36,121 nucleotides of DNA from Eubacteriales Family XIII. Incertae Sedis bacterium (GTDB lineage: Bacteria > Bacillota > Clostridia > Peptostreptococcales > Anaerovoracaceae), in the NCBI GenBank assembly GCA_031276135.1, contig JAISNR010000098.1, forward strand, positions 1 to 36,121, in the 5' to 3' direction. A program made the position numbers and the translations under genes. The notes under the pieces are model-generated. The model had not been told where the DNA came from. It worked only from the letters and a program-made list of their open reading frames with translations, and did not search any database. Below, piece after piece: positions 23,622 to 31,739 of the stretch (position 1 is the first letter of the stretch; each line of letters starts with the position of its first letter).

Positions 23622-24866
23622 ATGGAAAACAAAATAACATCGAAACAAATGCTGGCGGACCTGCTGGACAGCCATTACCGCAGCGCGCTGGAGGCGAAGG
23701 CCGCCGGTAAAATCGTAGCTTGGGCCACGTCCATCTGTCCCCAGGAGCTGTTGGAAACGCTGGACATCGACGTCGTATATCCGGAAAATCACGCGGCGGC
23801 CATCGGGGCGAGAAAACACGCTTCGGAATTTATCGAACAAGCCGAGGGAACGGGTTACTCTTCGGATATTTGCTCCTACGCGAGAGTCAACCTGGGATAT
23901 GCCGATATCCGGCACTCGGAAGCGGGAGATATCCCGATGCCGGACCTCATCTTTTGTTGCAGCAATATCTGCAATACCGTAATCAAATGGTATGAAAACC
24001 TGGCAAAAACGCTGAAGATTCCGCTGATCCTGTTTGACATGCCCTTCAACCATACCTTTGAGATACCGGAGCACAGCGTCGCGTATATGCGGGGTCAGAT
24101 CGATCACGCCATCTGCAAACTGGAAGAGATCACAAAGAAGCGCTTCGATTACGATAAATTCGGCGAGGTCATGGAACTGTCCAACCAAACCTGCGAATGG
24201 TGGAAGAAAGCCACCGATCTTGCAAAAGCCGAGCCCTCCCCTCTGAACGGCTTCGACATGTTCAACTATATGGCGATCATCGTCTGTATGAGAGGCAAAA
24301 AAGAAGGCCGGGAGGTTTTCCGGCTCTGGCACGACGAACTGAAGGAAAAGGCAGACCTGGGGATCGGGCCCTGGAAGGACCGAGAGGAAAAATATCGCGT
24401 CATGTGGGACGGCATCGCCTGCTGGCCCCACCTGTCCGTTACATACAAAACGCTGAAAAAATACGGGATCAATATGGTGACCTCGACCTACCCGGAATCC
24501 TGGAACATCCTGTATGAAAAGAACGATCGGAACGGCATGGCCGCAGCATACAGCGCCAATTATGCCAACCGGAATCTGGATTACGGCACGGGCAATGTGA
24601 TCAAACTCGTAAGGGATTTCCGGCTGGACGGCATCATCTATCACTCCAACCGCAGTTGCAAGCTGATGGATTTCAGGCAGTACGAGGTGCAGAGGAGGAT
24701 CGAAGCGGCCACCGGCGTACCATCGGTGATCTTTGACGGCGACCAGACGGACCCGCGGGTATTCTCGGAAGCACAGTATGAAACGAGAATACAGGCTCTT
24801 CTGGAGATGATGGAAAACAACAAAGCAGAGAGGCAGGAGCAATGCAAGAATTCAAAGAGAGCATGA
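23622..24866 (+). CDS. 2-hydroxyacyl-CoA dehydratase, subunit alpha-like
   Basis: About 414 residues from ATG 23622 behind GGAGGCGAC. The protein belongs to the HgdA/FldB/benzoyl-CoA reductase BcrB-type family. Cysteines that could ligate the [4Fe-4S] cluster occur in TSICPQEL, SDICSYARV, FCCSNICN, DGIACWPH and SNRSCKLMDF. With the beta subunit it would remove water from a (R)-2-hydroxyacyl-CoA by a ketyl-radical mechanism in the cytosol. Substrate is unknown; candidates include 2-hydroxyglutaryl-, lactoyl-, phenyllactoyl- or hydroxyisocaproyl-CoA. The frame stays open 54 codons upstream to a TTG at 23460, without a ribosome binding site. Its 3' end overlaps the beta gene by 25 bases. Confidence 0.9.
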   Translation: MENKITSKQMLADLLDSHYRSALEAKAAGKIVAWATSICPQELLETLDIDVVYPENHAAAIGARKHASEFIEQAEGTGYSSDICSYARVNLGYADIRHSEAGDIPMPDLIFCCSNICNTVIKWYENLAKTLKIPLILFDMPFNHTFEIPEHSVAYMRGQIDHAICKLEEITKKRFDYDKFGEVMELSNQTCEWWKKATDLAKAEPSPLNGFDMFNYMAIIVCMRGKKEGREVFRLWHDELKEKADLGIGPWKDREEKYRVMWDGIACWPHLSVTYKTLKKYGINMVTSTYPESWNILYEKNDRNGMAAAYSANYANRNLDYGTGNVIKLVRDFRLDGIIYHSNRSCKLMDFRQYEVQRRIEAATGVPSVIFDGDQTDPRVFSEAQYETRIQALLEMMENNKAERQEQCKNSKRA

Positions 24867-25984
24867 AGGCGCTTCAGGCGGCGGCACTGCATCCCGGAAA
24901 AACGGTGCGGCTGTCGATGCGGGAAACGGGGAGAGAGGCCATCGGATGCTTTCCGATCTACACCCCCGATGAAATCGTCTATGCGGCGGGCTATCTTCCG
25001 GTGGGCATGTGGGGAGGCAAAACACAGATCCGGCTGGCGGACAAATACCTCCAGGGTTTCTGCTGTTCCATCATGCGAGCCAATATGGAGTTCGGATTGC
25101 AGGGGACCTATGATTTTCTCAAAGCGGTCATCATTCCCGCATTCTGCGATACCCTGAAGTGCATTTGTGAGAATTGGAAGGTGGCGGTTCCTCAAATTCC
25201 GGCCATTCCCATGGTGTACCCGCAGAACCGCAAGTTGGAAACGGGTTTTCGGTATCTCATTGCGGAGCTGAAGCGGGTAAAAAAAGAAATCGAAGGGATA
25301 AAAGGGGCTGAAATTTCGGAAGCGGAACTTGAAAAAGCATTTCGGATCTATGAGGAATACAGAGCTGTCATGCGGGATTTTGTGAAGGCGTCGGCAGTCC
25401 ATCCCCTTACCGTTTCACCCGTTGCAAGACACCTCATCATCAAGGCGGGCTTCTTTATGGACAAGGCGAAGTACACCGCCCTTGTGCGGGGGATCGTCGA
25501 GGGCTTGCAGGCGTTGCCCGAAGAAAAATGCCGGGGCGTTAAGGCCGTGGCCACCGGATTGATCGGAGAGCCCGCAGAACTGCCGGAAATATTCGGAGAA
25601 AACGGGATTTGCATCGCCGCCGACGACTTTGCGCAGGAATCCAGACAGTTCCGCGTCAAGGGCCGGGAAGAAGGTTCCGTATGGGAGAAGATGGCTTACC
25701 GCACCGTGGACCAGGAAGGCTGCACCTTTTTGTTCGACGAGGAAAAACCAAAGGGGCGCATGCTGATCCGAATGACGGAAGAAACGGGCGCGAAGGCTGT
25801 GATCGTCTGCATGATGAAGTTCTGCGATCCGGAGGAATTTGATTTCCCTGTGATCAAAGAAGAGCTGGAGGCTGCGAGGATTCCGATCCTCTGTCTTGAG
25901 ATCGATCAGCAGATGGATTCCTTTGAGCAGATCCGGACGAGGGTCCAGAGCTTTGTTGAAATGCTGAACGAGGACGTCATCTGA
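24842..25984 (+). CDS. 2-hydroxyacyl-CoA dehydratase, subunit beta-like
   Basis: A 380-residue partner subunit of the HgdB/FldC family. The N-terminal signature GCFPIYTPDEIVYAAGYLPVG is followed by FCCSIMRANME, AFCDTLKCICENW and the late MMKFCDPEEFD, which supply candidate cluster ligands. ATG 24842 follows AGGAGC inside the end of the alpha gene; such an overlap suggests translational coupling and 1:1 production. Two [4Fe-4S]-bearing subunits plus the downstream activator make a complete enzyme system. Confidence 0.9.
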   Translation: MQEFKESMKALQAAALHPGKTVRLSMRETGREAIGCFPIYTPDEIVYAAGYLPVGMWGGKTQIRLADKYLQGFCCSIMRANMEFGLQGTYDFLKAVIIPAFCDTLKCICENWKVAVPQIPAIPMVYPQNRKLETGFRYLIAELKRVKKEIEGIKGAEISEAELEKAFRIYEEYRAVMRDFVKASAVHPLTVSPVARHLIIKAGFFMDKAKYTALVRGIVEGLQALPEEKCRGVKAVATGLIGEPAELPEIFGENGICIAADDFAQESRQFRVKGREEGSVWEKMAYRTVDQEGCTFLFDEEKPKGRMLIRMTEETGAKAVIVCMMKFCDPEEFDFPVIKEELEAARIPILCLEIDQQMDSFEQIRTRVQSFVEMLNEDVI

Positions 25985-26038
25985 CGCATACGGGTTTTTG
26001 GGTTGCGGCAAGCGCGTTTGAAAGAGAGAGGCAGTAAA

Positions 26039-26836
26039 ATGTATTTGGGAATTGATATTGGATCCTCCTCGTCCAAAGTTGCCATCCTAAACGCCCGGAA
26101 AGAGCTGGCGGCTACCGATGTCGTAAATATGGGGACCGGAACGGCCGGGCCAAAAGCTGCGCTGGAGAACGCACTGCGGGCGGCGGGAGCGGCCAGAGAA
26201 GACATCAAATACATCGTGGCCACCGGATACGGGCGCATCAACTTCGGAGAAGCCGATCAGCAGATCACGGAGATCAGCTGTCATGCAAAAGGGGTTTCCC
26301 ATCTCATGAAGGATGTGGAGACGGTGATCGATATCGGCGGTCAGGATGCGAAAGTGATCAAGATAGGCAAGGACGGAAAAGTGAAAAACTTTGTCATGAA
26401 TGAGAAATGCGCGGCGGGAACCGGGCGCTTCCTTGAGGTTATGGCAAGAGTTCTGGGGTGCAGGATTGAGGAGCTGTCCGATCTTGCGGAAAGGTCCGTC
26501 CACGATATCCCCATCAGCAGCGTCTGCACCGTCTTTGCCGAAAGTGAAGTCATTTCCCGGCTGGCGTCGGGCGCCGCTCGGGAGGATGTGGCAAAGGGCG
26601 CGCATAACGCCATCGCAAAGCGCATCATGGGCATGTGCAGCAGAGTGGGGTATGAACCGCTCCTTGCAATGACGGGAGGCGTGGCTTTGAATCGGAATAT
26701 GGTAAAACTCATGGGAATCGAATTGGGACAGCCCGTGATCGCGGCGCCTTATCCCCAGGCGGTGGGCGCCATCGGAGCGGCCGTCTTCGCATATGAAAAA
26801 TCAGAGAGGGCCGCAGAGAGGGCCGCAGAAGCGTAA
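26039..26836 (+). CDS. hgdC: 2-hydroxyacyl-CoA dehydratase activator (archerase)
   Basis: A 265-residue protein of the HgdC/FldI/BadF family from ATG 26039 behind GAGAGAGG. ASKHA-fold ATP motifs are visible: GIDIGSSSSKVAIL (phosphate 1), DIGGQDAKV (phosphate 2) and TGGVALN. Cys124 (NEKCAAGTGRF) and Cys163 (SSVCTVFAESEV) are the two ligands each monomer gives to the bridging [4Fe-4S] cluster of the homodimer. It injects a single electron into the dehydratase at the cost of ATP. The C-terminus carries a small Ala/Glu/Arg repeat (AERAAERAAEA) whose DNA takes part in a 3' hairpin. Confidence 0.95.
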   Translation: MYLGIDIGSSSSKVAILNARKELAATDVVNMGTGTAGPKAALENALRAAGAAREDIKYIVATGYGRINFGEADQQITEISCHAKGVSHLMKDVETVIDIGGQDAKVIKIGKDGKVKNFVMNEKCAAGTGRFLEVMARVLGCRIEELSDLAERSVHDIPISSVCTVFAESEVISRLASGAAREDVAKGAHNAIAKRIMGMCSRVGYEPLLAMTGGVALNRNMVKLMGIELGQPVIAAPYPQAVGAIGAAVFAYEKSERAAERAAEA

Positions 26837-26862
26837 GAACCCTCCGGCCCTCTCAGCGGCCC
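26808..26862. terminator. Hairpin overlapping the ends of two convergent genes
   Basis: Arms 26808-26825 and 26845-26862 pair in 17 of 18 positions around a 19-base loop that contains the hgdC stop. The right arm lies in the last codons of the converging SDR gene. On the minus strand a TTTTT follows within about ten bases, so it may end both operons, more strongly the SDR one. Confidence 0.55.
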
Positions 26863-27605
26863 AACCAGCCGCCGTCGATCAATACGGCCGCTCCGTTCAT
26901 GTAATCCGACGCGGCGGACGCCATAAATACGGCTGCACCCGCAAGGTCCTCCGGCTTCCCCCATCGCCCTTGCGGAATGCGTTCCAATATCCGCTCGCTG
27001 CGCGCTTCATCCTTGATCAATGCCTCGTTGAGATCCGTATCGAAATAGCCGGGCACCAAACAATTGACATTGACGCCTTCCTTCGCCCATTCGTTTGAAA
27101 AGGCTTTGGTGAGCTGCATGAGCGCCCCTTTGCTCGCCGCATAAGCGGCGGCGGTATAACCGCCCTGATAGGACAACAAAGAACCGACATTGATTATCTT
27201 GCCGTGTTTTCGTTCGATCATCGGCCCGCCAAATATCCGGCACAAACAGAAAACCGCGTTGAGGTTGACATTCAGCACGGTGTCCCAATCTCGCTTAGGG
27301 AAATCGATGCTCGGATGCCGCAGATTCACACCCGCGCAATTGACCAAAATATCGATGCGCGATTCCGCACGGAACACCGCGTCGGCAAAGGCATCAAGCT
27401 TGTCCACATCGGACAAATCAACCGGCACATAGGTGCATCGAACCCCGAAGCGGCGGATTTCACGGACGGTGTCCGGGTTGTCATGCCTCGCCGCAAGCAC
27501 AATGTTTGCCCCCGCTTGGGCAAGCCCCATCGCCATCCCTTTGCCAAGTCCTCTGACGCCGCCCGTGACAAGCGCCGTTTCGCCGTCCAATCGAAATAAA
27601 TTCAT
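26853..27605 (-). CDS. Short-chain dehydrogenase/reductase (classical SDR)
   Basis: A 250-residue classical SDR. The NAD(P) motif is TGGVRGLGKG (about 14-23), followed by NCAG, the catalytic serine in NVGSLLSYQGG and YAASK with Tyr and Lys, and the closing IDGGW. It most resembles gluconate 5-dehydrogenase/2-deoxy-gluconate 3-dehydrogenase (KduD-like) enzymes, which act on sugar acids; the exact substrate is not readable. The ATG at 27605 follows AAGGAGCGGACG. It is the last gene of the operon that begins with the CoA-transferase or dctP, 13 bases behind the alcohol dehydrogenase. Confidence 0.9.
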   Translation of the reverse strand: MNLFRLDGETALVTGGVRGLGKGMAMGLAQAGANIVLAARHDNPDTVREIRRFGVRCTYVPVDLSDVDKLDAFADAVFRAESRIDILVNCAGVNLRHPSIDFPKRDWDTVLNVNLNAVFCLCRIFGGPMIERKHGKIINVGSLLSYQGGYTAAAYAASKGALMQLTKAFSNEWAKEGVNVNCLVPGYFDTDLNEALIKDEARSERILERIPQGRWGKPEDLAGAAVFMASAASDYMNGAAVLIDGGWLGR

Positions 27606-27618
27606 GTGCGTCCGCTCC

Positions 27619-28638
27619 TTAAAGGGGATCCGTATGAAACGAAAACATCACTTTGATCGCATCCGACTTTGTCGTCAGCAGTTCAAAGCCTTTTTGTACA
27701 TCTTCCGGCGGCAATACATGCGTGATGATTCGCTCAAAATCGATGCTGTTTTTTTGAATTCTGTCCGCGGCGATTTCAAAATCTTTCCTTGTGTAAACGC
27801 GCACAAATTGAAAGGTCAACTCCTTAAACATGCACATCGTCATATCGATCTCGGGTTTTGCCTTATAACTCGCGACGCCCACGATCCTGCCCGCCGCTTT
27901 CACCGTCCGAACCAGATTCCCGGCGACAGAAGGGTGGCCCGCGCAGTCAAACACGCAGTCCGCGCCGACCTGCCCGGTGCGTCGCCGGATTGCATCCGGC
28001 ACATCCGATTCGTCCGCGTTCAGTACGGAGAAGCCCATGTCTTCGGCAACGGAAAGCCTGTGTGCGTTGTTATCCACAATCGTCAGGTTTTCGCAGCCGG
28101 ATTGGCGCAGCATCAAGGCGCAGACAAGACCTATGGCGCCGCAACCAAACACGGCGGCGCTGTCGCCCGGCACGTAGCCGCCCTTTCGCACCGCATGCAC
28201 CCCGACGGCAAGCGGCTCGATGAACGCGCCCAATTTCAAACCGACCCCCTCGGGTATCGGAACAAGCAGATGCGAGGGCACAAGGACGTATTCCGCCAGC
28301 CCGCCGTCGCAGTTTATGCCGATAAGCCCCAGCGTATCGCAGATATGCGCGTTGCCGGTCTTGCACGGATTGCATTCCCCGCAGGACAGCAACGGATAGC
28401 ATGTTACCTCGGTGCCTTTGCGGATTTCGGGATGATCGCTTTCAAGCGTGCCGGACAATTCGTGCCCGAGCACCAGCGGCGCTTTGGCCCGGGGGTGCGC
28501 TCCGGCGTAAATGGTCAAATCGCTGCCGCAAACCCCCGCGTGCGAAACCTTGATCAGCGCATAACCCGCCTTGACGTCCGGAACGGGAACATTCCGCAAC
28601 TCCACTGTCTTGGGACCGACATAAACAAATGCTTTCAT
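27619..28638 (-). CDS. Zinc-dependent medium-chain alcohol/polyol dehydrogenase
   Basis: A 339-residue MDR enzyme. The catalytic zinc site has the cysteine of HAGVCGSD and the GHELSG motif. The structural zinc site has the four-cysteine lobe CGECNPCKTGNAHIC (about 90-104). The Rossmann motif is FGCGAIGLVCALM with an acidic residue in VDNN, suggesting NAD. It resembles sorbitol, threonine and galactitol-phosphate dehydrogenases. The ATG at 28638 follows AGGAGGCGCGCG. It sits directly behind the TRAP transporter genes, so it probably oxidises or reduces the transported compound or a product of it. Confidence 0.9.
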   Translation of the reverse strand: MKAFVYVGPKTVELRNVPVPDVKAGYALIKVSHAGVCGSDLTIYAGAHPRAKAPLVLGHELSGTLESDHPEIRKGTEVTCYPLLSCGECNPCKTGNAHICDTLGLIGINCDGGLAEYVLVPSHLLVPIPEGVGLKLGAFIEPLAVGVHAVRKGGYVPGDSAAVFGCGAIGLVCALMLRQSGCENLTIVDNNAHRLSVAEDMGFSVLNADESDVPDAIRRRTGQVGADCVFDCAGHPSVAGNLVRTVKAAGRIVGVASYKAKPEIDMTMCMFKELTFQFVRVYTRKDFEIAADRIQKNSIDFERIITHVLPPEDVQKGFELLTTKSDAIKVMFSFHTDPL

Positions 28639-28663
28639 CGCGCGCCTCCTTTGGATTCGTTTC

Positions 28664-29956
28664 TCACCAAGGTATTTTTCCGAATATTTTCGGCAGCAGC
28701 GTAACCGTCATCGGGATATATGTGATTACGAGCAACGCGCAGATCAATGCGAGCAACAGCGGAATGATCCGTTTTACCACCTCGCTGAAGCCGACATCCG
28801 ATATGCGCACGGCGGTGAACAGATTTATGCCGACGGGCGGCGTGATAAAACCGATTGCCAGATTGATGATCATCATGACGCCGAAGTGAATGATATTGAC
28901 ACCGAAGATCTCCACGATCGGATATAAGATCGGCGACAAGATCAGAATGGCCGCCGTCGTATCCATCACGCAACCGACGATCAAAAGGAATACGTTCAGC
29001 ATCAGCAAAAGCACATAAACATTGTCCGTCAGCCCGAGCATCAGGTCCGTCACCATGCCGGGAACGCCGGCCATCGCGAGGATCCTGCCGAGCGTGGTGC
29101 CGGTTCCGACAATGATCAATATCGCCGCCGTCGTCATAGCCGAATCGGCCAATTTTAAAAATATTTTCCTGAAATTCAATTCCTTGTATATAAACAAACC
29201 CGCGATCAACCCGTAGAACACGGAAACGACGGCAGCCTCGGTCGGCGTAAAGATGCCGCCGTAAATACCGCCGAGAATGATCACGGGAACCATCAGCGCC
29301 CATATCGCATTTTTGAATTCCTTCCAAACGCGCATCCACGAAAAGGCCTGTTCGTTTCCGCCGAAACCTTCCTTTGCGACAATCCGCTTTGCGACGATCA
29401 TCAAGGCCACGGCGCAGAGTATGCCGGGGATGAAGCCGCCCATGAACATCGTGCCGATGGAGGCACCGGTCGCAACGCCGTACATGACCATCGGAATGCT
29501 CGGCGGAATGATGACGCCAAGACAGCCGGACGCGGCCACCAGCGCGACGGAAAACCTTTTGGAATAGCCGGATTCCACCATAAACGGCACCATGATCGCG
29601 CCGATCGCGGCAACGGTCGCCGGACCGGAACCCGATATCGCACCGAAAAACAGGCAGGTCATGACCGTGACCATCGCAAGCCCGCCCTTCAGATGGCCGA
29701 CGCAGGCGTTCGCAAAATCGACGAGCCGCTTTGAGAGCCCGCCGCTCTCCATCAGACCGCCGGCCAGGATGAAAAAAGGGATCGCCATCAGCGGGAACGA
29801 ATCGCAGGAAGAAAACATATTTGCGGCCAAAAACGTCAGCTGCGTGTCCCCGATGATCAATATGTATGCCAACACCGACAGTCCGATCGCGATGCCGATC
29901 GGCACATTCAGGATCAGAAAAAGCGCAAATGTCCCGAAAATAACGCCCATAATCAT
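28664..29956 (-). CDS. dctM: TRAP transporter large permease (DctM)
   Basis: About 430 residues from ATG 29956, behind GGGAGGATG. Some 12 hydrophobic segments are visible. Conserved TRAP DctM features include GGLMESGGLSKRL, FFGAISGSGPATVAAIG, CLGVIIPPSIPMVMYG and FITPPVGINLF. It is the Na+- or H+-coupled transport subunit. The start overlaps the dctQ stop by ATGA. The open frame runs upstream into dctQ out of its frame; that part is not coding. Confidence 0.95.
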   Translation of the reverse strand: MIMGVIFGTFALFLILNVPIGIAIGLSVLAYILIIGDTQLTFLAANMFSSCDSFPLMAIPFFILAGGLMESGGLSKRLVDFANACVGHLKGGLAMVTVMTCLFFGAISGSGPATVAAIGAIMVPFMVESGYSKRFSVALVAASGCLGVIIPPSIPMVMYGVATGASIGTMFMGGFIPGILCAVALMIVAKRIVAKEGFGGNEQAFSWMRVWKEFKNAIWALMVPVIILGGIYGGIFTPTEAAVVSVFYGLIAGLFIYKELNFRKIFLKLADSAMTTAAILIIVGTGTTLGRILAMAGVPGMVTDLMLGLTDNVYVLLLMLNVFLLIVGCVMDTTAAILILSPILYPIVEIFGVNIIHFGVMMIINLAIGFITPPVGINLFTAVRISDVGFSEVVKRIIPLLLALICALLVITYIPMTVTLLPKIFGKIPW

Positions 29957-30444
29957 TCGACAACATCCTCCCCTCTTCGATGCTCGCCAACCTGCTTGAC
30001 AACATCCTGCACCAAGCGGATCGCCATCAATATAAACCCGATGACATAGGAGCTTTGCGCGATCCACATGGGAAGGCCCATGGCGGTCGAAAGCTGTTGC
30101 TTGTTGACGGCTGTTTGAAGCATGAGGCTGCCGCCGTAAATTATGAACATGCAGAACACAAAAAAACAAACATTCGAGATTATGCTCAACACGAAACGGC
30201 CTTTGGTCTTGAACAACAATATTGTGGCGTCCACTTTGATATGCTTCCGCTCTCTGACAGCGTAGGAACAGCCGAGATATATCAGCCATATAAAAATATA
30301 CCGCGCCAATTCCTCCTGCCAAGACACCCCGAATCCAAAAGTCCGGCAGAAAATCTGCCAGCCGGTGACAAGGCACATGATACCCATCAATAAAGCACAA
30401 AGGTATTCTTCCAGATGCTTATCCAATTTTTTCAGAAAGCCCAT
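29953..30444 (-). CDS. dctQ: TRAP transporter small permease (DctQ)
   Basis: About 163 residues from ATG 30444 behind GGAGGAGGCAAAGG. Four hydrophobic segments lie near 15-35, 48-65, 88-108 and 128-148. The DctQ signature SWQEELARYIFIWLIYLGCSYAVRERKHIKVD is split over 47-80. It supports DctM in the membrane. A strong hairpin lies just in front of its ribosome binding site. Confidence 0.93.
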   Translation of the reverse strand: MGFLKKLDKHLEEYLCALLMGIMCLVTGWQIFCRTFGFGVSWQEELARYIFIWLIYLGCSYAVRERKHIKVDATILLFKTKGRFVLSIISNVCFFVFCMFIIYGGSLMLQTAVNKQQLSTAMGLPMWIAQSSYVIGFILMAIRLVQDVVKQVGEHRRGEDVVE

Positions 30445-30470
30445 GATCCTTTGCCTCCTCCGGAACCTGT

Positions 30471-30499
30471 TCGGAACCGGCTTCAAAAGCCGGTTCCGA
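30471..30499 (-). promoter_or_regulatory. Intercistronic hairpin between dctP and dctQ
   Basis: A perfect 13-bp stem (30471-30483 with 30487-30499) has a three-base loop. No U-run follows on the minus strand, so it is probably an mRNA stabiliser or partial attenuator. It would allow much more binding protein than permease to be made, a common arrangement for binding-protein transporters. Confidence 0.7.
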
Positions 30500-30529
30500 A
30501 GATAAAACGACAGATGCAAGGCCGCAAAA

Positions 30530-31609
30530 TCATGAAAGTTCTTCGATTGCCGTGAGATATTTGTCCAATCTCCCGTCTTTGTCATATGTGTCCTTGAACC
30601 AGTCGTATACCGGCTCGCAGGCTTTGCGGAACACCTCGCGCTGTTCCGGCGTCAATTCCGTGAATTCCAGGTACTCTTTGATGGTGGCCAGATTTTCCTT
30701 TTCGGCTTCTATCGACAGTTCGCGCTGGTATTTTACAGAATCCGCCATGCATTCGTCGAAAATCGCCTTCAAATCTTCGGGCAAACTGTTATAAAAATCC
30801 ACATTGACGGCAACCACCGTATAGTCAAAGCAATGCTCCAGGTTGGTTATGTACGTCTGCGCTTCGTAGAACTTATTGGTTACGACGATGGTATAGGGGT
30901 TGTCCTGCCCGTCGATCGTTTTTTGCTGCAAGGCGGTAAACAACTCGGCAAAGGCCATCGGCGTCGGGCTGGCGCCCATTGCTTCAAACATTTTGATGAA
31001 CATCGGGGAATCCATGACGCGGACCTTTATCCCTTTCAGATCCGCCGGCGCGGAGATGGGACGTTTGCTGTTCGTAAGCTGACGGATGCCGTTTTCATAA
31101 TACCCGACCACCTTGATCCCCGTTTCCGCGGCGACCTCGTCGCTCAATTCCGTTCCGTGCGAGCTGTCGGCAAACGCATAGGCGACATCGCGGCTCGGGA
31201 AAAGGAACGGAAGGCTCAGCACCATGTACTTATCCGTAAACGCCGCGATTGCCGCGATGGAGTTCTCGCACATTTGAAGATTGTTTACCTGCACGGCTTC
31301 AAACAACTCACGCCCGGATCCGACCTGATTGTTCGGGAAAAAGCTCGCTTGGATCCTTCCCTCCGATTTTGCGTTGATATCCTCGGCAAACTTATACAGG
31401 GCTATGGTGATCGGATGCGTATCCGGCACCGTGCCGCCGATTTTCAGCGTATAGACCTCTTCATCCGCCGATGCCGAGGATGTGTCCGCCGTGTCCGCCG
31501 CGTCCGTCGCGTCCGCCGCGTCTGCGTTCTCTTGCTCCTCTCCGCCGCCCTGACAGGCGGTCATAAGAACCATTGTGAAAATCATGAGCAGTACGAGTAG
31601 TTTTTTCAT
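30530..31609 (-). CDS. dctP: TRAP transporter substrate-binding lipoprotein (DctP)
   Basis: About 359 residues from ATG 31609 behind GGGAGGATTTGGAA. It has a signal peptide with a lipobox (LMTAC, Cys near residue 19), then a low-complexity linker of Asp, Ala, Thr and Ser, typical of lipid-anchored receptors in monoderm bacteria. The DctP domain holds GTVPDTHPITIALYKFAEDI, the carboxylate-binding arginine region GIKVRVMDSPMF and ALQQKTIDGQDNP. This DctP pattern binds organic acids, often sugar acids or 2-hydroxy/keto acids. It is 130 bases behind the CoA-transferase gene. Confidence 0.94.
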   Translation of the reverse strand: MKKLLVLLMIFTMVLMTACQGGGEEQENADAADATDAADTADTSSASADEEVYTLKIGGTVPDTHPITIALYKFAEDINAKSEGRIQASFFPNNQVGSGRELFEAVQVNNLQMCENSIAAIAAFTDKYMVLSLPFLFPSRDVAYAFADSSHGTELSDEVAAETGIKVVGYYENGIRQLTNSKRPISAPADLKGIKVRVMDSPMFIKMFEAMGASPTPMAFAELFTALQQKTIDGQDNPYTIVVTNKFYEAQTYITNLEHCFDYTVVAVNVDFYNSLPEDLKAIFDECMADSVKYQRELSIEAEKENLATIKEYLEFTELTPEQREVFRKACEPVYDWFKDTYDKDGRLDKYLTAIEELS

Positions 31610-31698
31610 TTCCAAATCCTCCCATCCTATTAAAACACAACCAAATACATTAATGATACCGTTTTTGAAAAGTCCCCGCGTCGATGCAAATTTACAAT

Positions 31699-31717
31699 TT
31701 GATGCACCGCAGCATCA
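31699..31717. repeat. Inverted repeat between CoA-transferase and dctP
   Basis: TTGATGC and GCATCAA (31699-31705 and 31712-31718 approximately) flank six bases in the 130-base gap 31610-31739. It could be an operator or a small hairpin. I saw no -24/-12 promoter in this gap, so dctP is probably read from the CoA-transferase promoter. Confidence 0.4.
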
Positions 31718-31739
31718 AACGGATGTCCTTTTCTCGCAT

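Noticed and set aside
23424..24842. 472-codon antisense frame over the dehydratase alpha gene
   Set aside because: No motif or ribosome binding site; the sense strand is a clear family member.
28635..30005. 456-codon overlapping frame on the same strand as dctM
   Set aside because: It is dctM read in another frame (Arg/Asp/His-rich), while the dctM frame has the TRAP motifs.
31610..31739. Separate sigma-54 promoter for dctP
   Set aside because: Several GG dinucleotides were checked; none has GC at the required 12-base spacing.
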